From Heterodera schachtii (lineage: Eukaryota; Nematoda; Chromadorea; Rhabditida; Heteroderidae): a stretch of DNA of 64,000 nt. Positions 43,437-53,826 of the stretch are shown piece by piece (within the stretch, counting starts at the first letter, position 1; the number at the start of each line of letters is the position of its first letter). The notes below the pieces were generated by a model. It saw only the letters and a program-made list of their open reading frames with translations. It was not told the DNA's origin and ran no database searches. Position numbers and translations under genes: made by a program. The stretch covers positions 1,112,211 to 1,176,210 of the forward strand of contig SIJG01000037.1 of the NCBI GenBank assembly GCA_023374025.1, read 5' to 3'.

Positions 43437-44399
43437 TTAATTTTCTTCATTTTTGCTGCCCGATGAGCATATTTCGTTGTCAAATAATAATGCATCATCA
43501 ATTTGCTTCCCATGTTCTACTGTTGTCGGCTCCTCCTCTGTTTCTGCCGATAACAAAAATTGTTGTTGTTCGTCCGAGTTGTTTTCGGGACCGATACTTA
43601 AAAATTGGCATTCATTTTTTTTAAACTATGTCCCAAAATTTGAGACCATTTTTCTCCGATTGCGCGTGAATGCTTTTCATAAGCAACAAATTTGGCATAT
43701 AATTCATCATACAATTTGACGTCGCTCTGCTGTTCTTCTTCTGACTTAAAAAAGAATGGAATGTTAATTAAAATTTTAATTGGCCCTCCGACGATCGATC
43801 AAAACCAAAAAGTCTCTCCCCAAAGAAATTAATAAAATTTTAATTGACCCTCGACACCGACAATCGATTACAACCAAATCATAGCCCCCCCCCCCCCGCC
43901 ACTGCCTCCCCTCCTCTACAGTAATCGTTTACAAAAATTGTACATAATGGAAAACAATCGAAATTCGGGAATTTTGTTCTCCCCGAACCTCGCAATTTGT
44001 ACCAAAAACATTTAATTTCATTTTAATTGCCTTCTTTTTCGTGACCACCACCAATTGTTGCTGTGCTGCTGCTGTTGGCCTCGTCGGTCGCAGTTGAGTT
44101 TGCTTTTTGGCATAAAAACAAGCACATACCCTCGGGCGCCTTTGCCGCGAAATAATTTGACACTTTTCCCTCTGAATTTTACACTATTTTTTTTAGAATT
44201 TTTTTTCACTTTTTTGCTCAGATTTTTACGCATTTTCCTTTGTCCACGGCTTTCGCTCGTTTGATCAATGACTGATGGTAATCATGCATTTTGACTTTTC
44301 TTGGCCGAAAATCGGAGCTTTCAAACAACATAATAATATTGTTGGCATTGCCTTTATCGTCGAGTGTTGTTCCTCCTTCAAATAATTGGCAAAAAAATA
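43437..44399 (-). CDS. Unrecognised nuclear-type protein, 5' end uncertain
   Basis: No family recognised. Reading: an exon at about 44233-44399 (GGTTLDDKGNANNIIMLFES, FRPRKVKMHDYHQSLIKRAK), a short exon near 44140-44185 (REKCQIISRQRRPR) with a GTATGT donor, then 43437-43743 encoding SEEEQQSDVKLYDELYAKFV, YEKHSRAIGEKWSQILG and an acidic tail SAETEEEPTTVEHGKQIDD. The last exon breaks frame in an A8 run near 43617; one more A gives the continuous GHSLKKNECQFLSIGPENNS. Convergent with LENG8. No start codon could be fixed upstream of 44399. Confidence 0.5.
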
Positions 44400-44732
44400 A
44401 AGGAAAACGAGAATTTTGTGTGAAAACCCATAACAACGAACCAAGAAAACCGAGTTTTGGACAAAAGATTGAGGTGGGATCATTGGTTTAACTCAAAAAA
44501 AAATTAGAAATCCTTGAAAATGATCGATAATTCCCACCTTTTTTCTAATATGAAATTCTTATTTAAATATTTAACTTTTTAATTCATCAGTTAAGTATTG
44601 TACTTATCAAAAAATTGCTTTGTTCTTCCGTTGGTTCGTTACTTTCAATGGTTTCTCAATTATTTTTGTTTTGACACATTTCCCTCTCTTAAAGAATGCT
44701 ACTTATTTATTTTTACGTCTTTTTCTGTCAAT

Positions 44733-44856
44733 GGCTCCGTGGCGCAGTGGTTAGCGCGCCCGTCTGCCTGTCCTTACGGCAATGGGTCCATTTGGGCTCA
44801 TTGTCATAGGGGGTATAAGTGCGGGAGAGGCGTGGGTTCGAATCCCCGCCGGGGTT
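44733..44856 (+). tRNA. tRNA-like gene, Arg-like body with an unusual long middle
   Basis: Perfect A box (TGGCGCAGTGG, 44740-44750) and B box (GGTTCGAATCC, 44835-44845). The first 25 bases, GGCTCCGTGGCGCAGTGGTT, resemble eukaryotic tRNA-Arg(UCU). A seven-pair acceptor stem (GGCTCCG/CGGGGTT, three wobbles) and a perfect D stem GCGC/GCGC can be drawn, and CCCGT (44759) can pair with GCGGG (44821) as anticodon stem, leaving a 57-base interval. That would be an anticodon loop plus an intron of about 50 bases, or an insertion. The T stem has a bulged T or two mismatches. TTTT follows directly as a Pol III terminator. It may be an intron-containing tRNA, a pseudogene or a tRNA-derived SINE head; I cannot choose. 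Confidence 0.5.
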
Positions 44857-45049
44857 TTCATTTTTCAATTATTTTATTGATAATTAATTTTTTTTTTAAT
44901 GGTCCCACCTTCGCTTTTCCATTTTGCTTTCCATCGAAAAATTACAAATGTTTCCCACAATAATTTGCTTGTCCAACCGAGCACTGGCAGCAACACAGGA
45001 AATTCGCAGGACTTTTTAAAATTATTTTATTAAATTTTATTTTTAATTT
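44857..45049. other. Spacer after the tRNA-like gene
   Basis: AT-rich, nothing recognised. Confidence 0.3.
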
Positions 45050-46119
45050 AAAAAAAAACAATTTTTGTGACGGTTTGGCAGGCGATGATCATCCATAAAA
45101 ATTTGTAAAATAAGCAGAAAAAGCCGAGAATGGTGAACAGAGTCTGTGACAAGAGAAGAACAATAATAACTCAAATTTTTTCGATTAATTAAAAAAATTT
45201 AATTTTCGAAAATAATAATTTTAAATTATTTTTTAATTCTAATACGCACATATAAAACAGCGATGAAAGCAACAAAAATTGCGGTTTTTGTCCATAAAAC
45301 AAAAATTGCAACGGAATGAATGGACACAAAAAGAATTATGGCCAAATTTTTAAGTCGCCAATTTTGGTGTTCTTTAAAGAGAAAACGAAAATTGAGAGTG
45401 GCAGAACAGCAAAATAGGAGCCAACAGAGAAACTGAAATTGGAAAAATTGAATTTTATTTCAAAATTCACAAAAATGGACAATTTTAAAGGGACAATGCC
45501 AAGCGATGGACGGGTAACGCCACCAGTGCCGTGCCTTTTGAAGATTCAGCGAACGGCGAAAAAAGGCAAAAAACTGCAAAAAAAATATAAATTGAATAAT
45601 AATTTTTTTTTTTTAAATTTCTTAAGGTTCTAGTAAACAAAAAAAAATTACATAAAAAAATTAAATAAAAATCAAAAACTTATTTTTTTTTAGATTATTT
45701 GAAAAACTCTTAAAAATTTGTAAACTGAAATTTTATTTGTTTTTTTAACTTTTGCGTAGTGAGGAAGGAAAAGAAGGCACCCTTAAAGAATTAATTTTTC
45801 AAAATTCCCACCATTTTGCGTTTCTTCCGCTTTCCACTCTCTGTCCATCGGATGTACCGGTCCAATTCCCTTTCGTCCTCGTCCTTTTCCTCCCCGTCCC
45901 CCGAGGGTTTGCTGTTTTTTTGTGCGTTCGTTTTGCTGCTGCTGCTGTTGTTGTTCCACACCAATTCAGCAGCTTGGAGAGTCTTTTTTATGGAATATTT
46001 TTAAAAATGGGTGCAAATTTATTTGGCCCCCATTTTTTGGTCACTTTTTCCCGCATTTTTTGTCTCCGTTCCATTTGCTCAATAAACGATGTTTGTTGGT
46101 AGAAGGATTTTGTTGACAT
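45050..46119 (-). CDS. Unrecognised protein: charged N-terminus, membrane C-terminus
   Basis: No family recognised, and it may be two genes. From 46119 the frame reads MSTKSFYQQTSFIEQMERRQ, MREKVTKKWGPNKFAPIFK; one extra A in the A5 run near 46003 then joins SIKKTLQAAELVWNNN, a poly-S stretch, and DERELDRYIRWTESGKRKKR before a donor at about 45825. Downstream exons (about 45480-45590, 45243-45425, 45050-45150) read as hydrophobic segments such as LKNLAIILFVSIHSVAIFVL, TAIFVAFIAVLYV and TLFTILGFFCLFYKFLWMII, ending TVTKIVFF. Splice phases between the charged and the hydrophobic halves do not all fit. It follows NFU1 on the same strand by 250 bases. Confidence 0.4.
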
Positions 46120-46369
46120 TTTTAATTAATTAATTTTATTTAATTTGTTTGTAATTAATTTGAATAAAATTGGCCGAAGAATGGAAATAATATTAAAACA
46201 GGACACCCAAATTTTGTGAGAATTTGGTTCCCATGGCAATTCATCGTCACACATTTATATAAAACTTTCTTCCAACAATAAAAAATAAATGAATTTTTTT
46301 TTATAATTTATCAAAATTTAAATAAAGACACCAAAAACTCGTAAAAATTTCCTAAAAATCATATTTCTT

Positions 46370-48230
46370 TTATTCATCGTCCTCCGCCGCGGGTCGCTTC
46401 AATTTGAACTCAAAATTCTCCAGCGCTTTTTCCGCAATTTCCTGCTCCGGGTCCGGCTCTTCCTGCACATCTTTCACCTTTAAATATATGGGAAGTTTTT
46501 TACCGGAAAATAATTGTTTCAAATTTTTCTCACCTCGGGCACATAAAATTCCATCATATTTTTGATGCCCTGTTTCAGTGTGACCGCCGAACTCGGGCAT
46601 CCCGTGCAAGAGCCCTGGAATTTGGCAAAAATTATATCATCTTTAATAAATGCACAATCAAATTTAATGATCAAATTCTCAATTCACCCCCCCCCCCTCA
46701 AAATTTGAAAAAAAAAACCACAAAAATTTTTTTTTTTTTTTTTGAAAAAAAAGTTCGCTTTTTACTTTTAGTCGAAGCCGTAAAATGCCTTTGTCGGCAT
46801 CAAAACCGGCATACAGCACATCGCCTCCGTCCTCCTGCACCATCGGTTTGATGCGTGACTCCAACAATTCCTTGATGGTGGCCACCACCTCGTCGTCCTC
46901 CGGAAGAATTGCTACAGAGCAAACAAAAAAATCATTTAAAATTTCAAAAAACCATAGCGGCCGGAGGTTTTCGGCACTGTCCTACCTCTCACACATATGG
47001 TTTTAAAAAATTCACAGACAGGCAACATGATTCAAAAATTGATAGTTTTGGGAAAACCCTCTACAAAATTTAGAAAATTAAAAAATTTTCGGGGTGGACG
47101 GAGACGAGCTGCTCTCTCTCCTCGAAAACCAAAATTTGGTTATTACTATTATAATTTTGGTGCTGCATTGTGCCATCATTTACTTGTGTCCGTCGGCTGC
47201 GCGTTCGCTTCCGCCGCCTCCGCGTCCGCCCCCGTCACCACCACCACCACCGGTTTTCCGCTTTGCAAATGGTCCATAATGGCGGCAAAAATGTGCGGCT
47301 TGAGCAGTGCCCATTCCTCTTCAACACTTTGTTTTTGGATGCTGATCTTTAAGGGACAAAAAAAATGGAAATTTCGAATTTTTTTACACAAATTTTCGCG
47401 ATGAAATTGTATAAATCTCTTCAAAAATTATCCAAAAAATTGTGGATAAATTTAATGTGTGTTGTTTATTACAAAAACGTACAAAATCTTCGCCAAAAAA
47501 CACGCTGCGTACACCTTCAATTCGGAGCAGTTGCCTAAATTTTTTAAGAAAATTTTTAATGGTGAACTGATCGTTTTTCCCACATAACGATTTCGACATA
47601 AAAAACTAAGTTTTTTTAAAAAAAAACATTGATTTCGTAAAAACATTTTGTATAGAAATGTGTTAAAAAAATTTATTAGTAGAAAAGCTCTAAGTAAAAA
47701 ATTGTTTTGCATTTTTTGTCGGGGGACGGAGGGAAAACGTATCTTTTAGCCTTTTAAGTCGTCACGACCTCATTAACCAGTGGATTTTTTACTATAGCAT
47801 TTAAACCAATTAAATTAAATACCTGGCTAACGGACTGCTTTTTGCCGCATCGCGGGCGGAAGTGAACTCGTAAGTGCGACCCGGCTCGGACAACACTTTT
47901 TGGCCTGGCAAAAATTTGAGACTCAACGGGTTTGGTGTCTCCTTAATTTGAGAAAAAAAGTAAAAATGAGTTTATTTGGAAAAATTGCATTACTTGAACT
48001 TGGATGAACATGAAGAGACCTAGCATTTGAAATTAGTTATAATTGAATGTTTTTGAAAAATGGCCCTAACTCCGTGTTCTGCTGATGCATCGGTGTGCAT
48101 TTGCAAATTGTTTAGCGGACGAAGGATATTTTCGCAAAATGGGGGCAGTCACAAATTGTCGATGGATTTGGAGTAAAGAGGAGGCACAGCACAGAGACAA
48201 ATTGGATAGAAAAGCACGGAATTTAAACAT
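46370..48230 (-). CDS. nfu1: NFU1, mitochondrial iron-sulfur cluster scaffold
   Basis: Delivers 4Fe-4S clusters to lipoate synthase and respiratory complexes in mitochondria. Eight exons, all in phase: 48071-48230, 47994-48019, 47823-47941, 47483-47534, 47184-47346, 46766-46911, 46534-46614, 46370-46477; 284 residues. Seen: a basic presequence ([39 protein letters not shown]), the NFU N domain [17 protein letters not shown] and [34 protein letters not shown], an alanine-rich linker, then the NifU-like domain [20 protein letters not shown] and [20 protein letters not shown] with the Cys-x2-Cys cluster ligands. Exon 1 and the start of exon 2 lie in an inverted repeat shared with the gene at 50983, which has the same presequence. 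Confidence 0.96.
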
Positions 48231-48491
48231 TTTATTGAAAAATCAGATTTTTTAAATTTTTATCTAAAATTTTGTAAATTAATTGGAAGAGAAAATAATA
48301 TGTAAAGAAAAGGCCGACAAAATACCGATAAGATTCAGTATGGTAGGGTCTGGAAACCGTTTTTTTAAATGTCAAAGCGTCAGATCCAACGAATTTTTGA
48401 CCGATTTTTGATTTAGAAAGAATTCTTGCTTCATTTTTTTTGAAAAATATTCTTTTGGCATAATGTTGCTAAATTTTTTCCGTCAATTTAA
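48004..48491 (-). repeat. Left arm of a ~490-bp inverted repeat
   Basis: Runs from the LFMFI codons of NFU1 exon 2, through intron 1 and exon 1, to about 260 bases upstream of the ATG. Reverse-complement match to 50719-51209 by eye exceeds 90%, intron and upstream sequence included (for example CATAATGTTGCTAAATTTTT near 48469 against AAAATTTAGCAACATTATG near 50731). Confidence 0.93.
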
Positions 48492-49316
48492 CAGTCGATT
48501 TTTAATGGGTTTGCTGCTAACAAATAAATGTAGGCAATTTGGGAAAACACCTGAAAAACACATGTATGTGAACTAAACCGGAAAATATTGATCATAGTCA
48601 CCAAACTCAAAATTGCTTAAAAACGGTCAGAATCGATGTAAAAATGTTCGAAATGGGTCGGAAAATAGAATTAGGGGCGCGCTTGCCCTTTTTCAGGCCA
48701 AAAAGTGCCGGAATTGGGGTGCCAAACTCAGCTGGGACTCAATTGACCGCACTATAAAGAGCACTCAAAAGACATTTTAAATAATTTTTCTAGGGTAATT
48801 TGTGGCGCTGATCACGAATATAACCTTAGTTTTCAAAATTCCGAACCCCAATTCGAAATTAATAAGCCTAGGCTTAGGCCTAAGCCTAAGCTGAAGATGA
48901 AATTGCAAAAGTCAAAAATTTTGAAGTTTTTTCTTAATAACTTTTTTACAGGCTAGAAAATCTTTTCGCTTTTTGTAAGGCTAATAGAGCACATGAAGGG
49001 CTTTCGAATGATATCAAGATTGTTAAATTTGGTTGACAAAGAAAAAAGTTATAGTCCAAAAACTGAGGCTGGCGCCAAAACGACGGCGCCGAAACGACCT
49101 ATTCCGGAAACCACATAAAATATTAACAAATTTCTCTTAACAATTTTTTCAATTGATACTAAAGAAATTGCCCAACAAAAAACAATCAAAAAAAAAAAAT
49201 TGTTTTATATAATTCGAACGAAAAAAAAATCAACAAAAGCGTTTCTGAGAGAAAATGAGCATCAGATTGAGATCGATCATTTCTAAAATATAATTAATTA
49301 ATTCACTTCGGCGCAG
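48492..49316. other. Non-coding stretch inside the inverted repeat
   Basis: No gene. It contains a perfect 16-base palindrome GGCTTAGGCCTAAGCC (48871-48886) made of the nematode telomere hexamer TTAGGC and its complement, and the second copy of the dispersed repeat (48960-49060). Confidence 0.55.
48960..49062. repeat. Dispersed repeat copy 2
   Basis: Matches 7130-7212 in order and spacing, beginning GGCTAATAGAGCACATGAAG. It ends near a GC-rich tail with GGCGCC words. Confidence 0.55.
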
Positions 49317-50635
49317 TCAGACGACAACATTTTCGATGCTTTGATCCGCTTCTTCTTCTTCTTCCGCTGGTGGCGACAATGGCCTAAAATAAATTAAATT
49401 TTTCGACAAAATTAAATGCTGTTGCTGCTCACCCAATGGATTTATTGAAACTCCACAGATTAAATATGATATTGTTCAAATTGGCTTTGGCATCCGAATT
49501 GTGGCGGTCTTTCCATGGAACTGCCGCCGTCGCCGTCTCCCCAATTGGACACCGTTCCAACCGCCAATTATACACTACCGCTAATTCGTTTAGTTCTTCG
49601 CTCTTCTGTTTCAGTGTCAGCTTTTCTTTAGTCCGTTCGTTCACCAATTCAAATGGTTCACTTGGCATTGTTGTCGTATAAAAATAAAGTTGAATTGTGT
49701 AACTGACAGAAGTGGTGGCACGGAGAAATGTCTAAACAAAATTGATAAAACAAAACAATTTAACGAAATATGATAGGCCGGCCACCTCTTTGAAGTTGTC
49801 GACCCATTCGAGATTTGTACCCAAATATTCATTGCGATACAATCGCTTCGGTTGACCATTTTTTGTCGGAGTGTGTAACCATTTGGACAACGCCTGACCA
49901 GCAGTTGCATTTGGCCCATCGTCAGCAATACCGTCGGGTAACAGAGCACCAGAATCGATTGAATTCAATTGATCAAGATCAGTGAGAATTGTCGGTGAAG
50001 TGCGACTGCGCAAATTGTCCAAAGGATCGCCAGCGTCAAAACTCAAATGGCGAATACTTCCCGCAAAAATTGGCCAAATTTGACGGACAAAAGCATTCCA
50101 AATCGGCTGGACATCCGTATACACACTCAAATACAAATAGGTGCCACTTCTGTCAAAGATTCGCTTATTGGAATGGAGAAAAGTGATGATGGAATGGTCA
50201 ATGTACCTGAAGAAAAATTAAAATGCCTTAATATACACATGAAAAGTTCAAATTACTCAATCCAAAGGCTTTTAAAGCAAATTTTGTTGGGCAGCTGACG
50301 GTCCGAAAACGGAAAATCCACAAAATTGTCATCGTCATCGATATAATTGTTATTTGCATCGAGCTGTACACAAATTTTCGGTTTTGGTCCTGATGTGTCC
50401 TTGCGAATTCTGATTAGTCGCCAAATTGTCAATTCGCTTTTTCCATTGAAATGCGTGTCCACCAAAGCATCGAAACGATAAGAAAGCAATGCCAATTTGA
50501 GGCCAAGTTGAGCACGGTCAAAAGATGGGAGAATGTCCATCCAAACATCGCTACAAATCCAGCTGAAATTCGTAAAAAAATAGTAAGGGTAAATGAAATT
50601 TGTAATTAAAAAAGAATTCCTCACCGTCTATTCAT
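49317..50635 (-). CDS. F-box-like protein of a cyst-nematode expanded family
   Basis: Five exons in phase: 50625-50635, 50257-50562, 49786-50206, 49433-49731, 49317-49383; 367 residues. The N-terminus, MNRRWICSDVWMDILPSF followed by LGLKLALLSYRFDALVD, has the look of a degenerate F-box (helical, hydrophobic, 'lp...l..vs.rf..l'). The rest carries phrases that I know recur in a large family of cyst-nematode proteins: NKICFKSLWIEYIDHSIITF, ILTDLDQLNSIDSGALLPD, ATAGQALSKWLHTP, PFELVNERTKEKLTL and a terminal SPPAEEEEEADQ. If the F-box is real, the protein would be a substrate adaptor of an SCF ubiquitin ligase. No signal peptide. It lies inside the inverted repeat with neither arm in its coding sequence. 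Confidence 0.8.
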
Positions 50636-50982
50636 TTTTGCGCTATTATGCATCAAAAATATTTTCGACGTCTTTATATACCCATAAAACATAAAAAACA
50701 AAAAAATAAAATAAAATTTAAATTGACGAAAAAAATTTAGCAACATTATGCCAAAAGGATATTTTTCAAAAGAAAACGAAAAAGCAAGAATTCTTTCTAA
50801 ATCAAAAATCTGTCAAAAATTCGTTGGATCTGACGCTTTGACATTTAAAAAAACGGTTTCCAGACCCTACCATACTGAATCTTATCGGTATTTTGTCGAC
50901 CTTTTCTTTACATATTATTTTCTCTTCCAATTAATTTACAAAATTTTAGATAAAAATTTAAAAAATTTGATTTTTTAATAAA
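50636..50982. other. Promoter-side sequence of the 386-residue gene
   Basis: Mostly the upstream half of the right inverted-repeat arm; it therefore equals the sequence upstream of NFU1. It also lies upstream of the F-box-like gene on the other strand. Confidence 0.5.
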
Positions 50983-51209
50983 ATGTTTAAATTTCGCGCT
51001 GTTTTATCCGATTTGTCTCTGTGCTGTGCCTCCTCTTTGCTCCAAATCCATCGACAATTTGTGACTGCCCCCATTTTGCGAAAATATCCTTCGTCCACTA
51101 AACAATTTGCAAATGCACACCGTTGCATCAGCAGAACACGGAGTTAGGGCCATTTTTCAAAAACATTCAATTATAATTAATTTCAAATTTTAGGCCTCTT
51201 CATGTTCAT
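50719..51209 (+). repeat. Right arm of the ~490-bp inverted repeat
   Basis: Covers upstream sequence, exon 1 (50983-51142), intron 1 and the first six codons of exon 2 of the downstream gene. Homology to the NFU1 arm stops abruptly after the codons for LFMFI, at about 51209. Confidence 0.93.
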
Positions 51210-53646
51210 TCATGACAATGAGATGGAGCAATGGGCCGAGAAAATGATCGACCATAAATTGAAGTGACCAATTATAATTAATTTGGATAAAAAACCATTT
51301 GAAACCAGAAATTATTAATGCCTCTGTCCCCTTTTTAAACTTAGTAAAAAGAAAAATCACAAAAAATGCGCTAAAGGACGCGTAAATCTGACACATCAGA
51401 ACGTAATTCCATGCTTTTTTTCTAGAGAAAACGGCTTGGACAGTGCGGATGTGTGTTTTTCCGATTTGGTCCATTGGTGGTATTCGAATGTGTACGAATC
51501 CACTTTGAATGTGCACGGTCTTCGGCTTCTCGTCAAAATTGCATTGGACAAAGAACAGAGTCGACAATTTGTCAGGAAACGGAGTGCTATTGGTAAACAA
51601 AAAATTTTTTTTAAAATTCATTTTTCGATTTTCAACAAAATTTCGAGTAAAAATAAAAATTTTTACAAATTGTCAGACACAATAGTATTTAGTCAACTAA
51701 AAAACGTAAAAAACAAAAATTCATTTTAGCGGAACTTTGGGATTATGTCAAAGACACGATGCCTGCCAGCGATTTCCTCGCCTTTTTGGTCATGGAAATG
51801 GTCGAACGTGAACAGTTGGATGAGGCCAAGACTTTCACCAAATTGGTAACTAATTTTTTGAATTTTCATTTGAAACCAAATATAAAATAATAAAGTAAAA
51901 TAATATTCTTCATCAGCCATCCTAGAAAATTCCAGGATTATGTTTTTCATACATTTTTTTTTAAATTTCTGAACATGACGAAATATCGCCGCGACAAAAT
52001 ATCGCCGCAGAAATTTAAAATTTTTTTTTCAAACTCGGAAATTGTCTAAAAAGCAAAAGGGATCCCTCAATGTTTTTTTCGCGAAACATATATATACTTA
52101 ATAAAAATTTAATTTGCCCAACAACCCTGAAAAATTCAGGAAACGGATTTGCCATTCTAAAAATTTTCTCAGCTTTCTTTCAGTTGTCAATTCGCGGTTC
52201 TTCATTCGCACAGCCTTTGCGTCTGTTGGTATGGCGAGCATCTGCGAGTGAAAATTTGGCGGGCAATTTGCGACAAAACATGGACGAAAATAGCGCACAA
52301 ACTCTGCTGGTGAAAAAAAATAATCAAAATGAGCCAGCAAAAACATAAAAATTGGCCAAAATAATTAATTCATTGTTTTTAGCCAACTCGTTCGAATTGG
52401 CATAAAACGCTTTTATGGTAGGAACGGGTTCTTTCTGATGAATGAATGTGGTCTACTGTTTTTGGGATGATTGTAGACCTGGATCTGGTCCAGGCCAGAA
52501 AGGTCGTTAATTTTACCATTTGGATTTTGTCAAAAAATAATCCAAAAAATTTTTTTTTCAAACTAAAAGGCGATCTTGCAAAAATTATCCTCTAAATTGA
52601 CGATGTTTCCAATTAAGATTTTCGCTCTTCAGCTGAGCCAAGCCCAACGCGTCATTGAACAACTTTCGGCCATTGTCCAGGAATGCTATTTTGATGTGCA
52701 ACACGCGAAAGTGACGAGGAAGGGGAGAAGAGGGCGACGGAAGAAGGCGGAGGAGGAAATGAATTTGGAAGAGTTGGTGGAGGAGCAGGAGGAGGAAGAG
52801 GAAGAAGAGCAGGTCAAAGACACCACGGTAAGAAGCATTGTGCGAATGGGGAGAAGAAGTTCATCTCCCCCCTCCCCTCCTACCCTCGGAAAATTTTTAA
52901 AAAAAAAATTTTTTTTTGAATTCTCTAGAAGTGATTTTTATTATTATTAATTTTCGAAATTAGGAGAAATGTGAAAAATCCAAGTTTTTTCAACGATTTT
53001 GTTTACCGCAAAAAAATCAAAATTAAAGTAATTAAATAGACTAAGTAAAATAATGTTTTCGAGTAAAGTGCAATTGTCACCCAAATATGTTCAAAAAGGT
53101 AAACACGAATTGGCATGGGACGAGTTTGGCGCCATCTAAAAAATAATAACGAATAACCTGACGCTGTTTCTCCCTTTTATATCGGGATTTGTTGGCCTCA
53201 AAGATAGTCTTCGTCACATTTTTGTAAATGTTTTATTTTCCGCGCACTTTTTGTAGCTGATCGCCAGCAGTCGCTATCAGTCACTGTTGTGGCTTTGGAT
53301 GCCCAACCGTGTGACGCGCTGTTTGGCCCAACGGAATGGCGCCATCGCATGGCGACCGCCGATGCGAAAGCAGCGGAACAGCAGCCGACAAATCCATCGC
53401 ATGAACGCCAAAGACATGGCACAATTGGGACAAATGTTGGTCAAATCGTGGGCAGAAATTACAAGTGAATGGCACCGGGGGGGAAGGCACTGATTTAATA
53501 ATAATGGAGAAAATTAAGCAAAAAAAGGCGATGCCAAAGCATGGGACAGACTGTTGGACTTTGCGGAGCATAATGATTTGCCTTTTGACGAAAAGCTGTG
53601 CAAGCGCTTTACCCTTCGACGGACCAGCAGCACAATGATTTATTGA
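50983..53646 (+). CDS. Unrecognised mitochondrial helical protein with NFU1's presequence
   Basis: Eight exons in phase: 50983-51142, 51194-51263, 51426-51592, 51730-51845, 52184-52309, 52633-52827, 53257-53464, 53528-53646; 386 residues. The first 53 codons ([38 protein letters not shown]) differ from NFU1's presequence at a handful of positions, and exon 2 starts with the same SLFMFI. Then sequences diverge: DNEMEQWAEKMIDHKLKENG, FSDLVHWWYSNVYESTLNVH, ELWDYVKDTMPASDFLAFLV, MVEREQLDEAKTFTKLLS and LIASSRYQSLLWLWMPNRV look all-helical, in the style of PPR-like mitochondrial ribosome or RNA factors, with a basic then highly acidic segment (KGRRGRRKKAEEEMN, EEQEEEEEEEQ) in between. No family is named with confidence. 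Mitochondrial location is inferred from the shared presequence. Confidence 0.75.
51975..52030. repeat. Partial copy of the GTCGCCGC foldback repeat
   Basis: GACGAAATATCGCCGCGACA and AAATATCGCCGCAGAAATTT resemble the ends of the elements at 35549 and 54526. Intronic; no matching second arm was found. Confidence 0.4.
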
Positions 53647-53826
53647 GACGACCCATTTTTATGGGAAATTTGTTTTTTTTTTTTAATAATCGGATTTGTA
53701 AATAAAATAGTGCCTATTTTTGATATATTTTTAAAAAAAAAACTTATTTTTCATCACTTGTTACAAATATTTTTTTTTTTGTGCTATCTTGTAAAATACA
53801 ATGGCATCATTTTTTGTTTCATAGTG

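Noticed and set aside
44598..44963. 121-residue open frame on the plus strand
   Set aside because: It is mostly the tRNA-like sequence and its AT-rich flanks.
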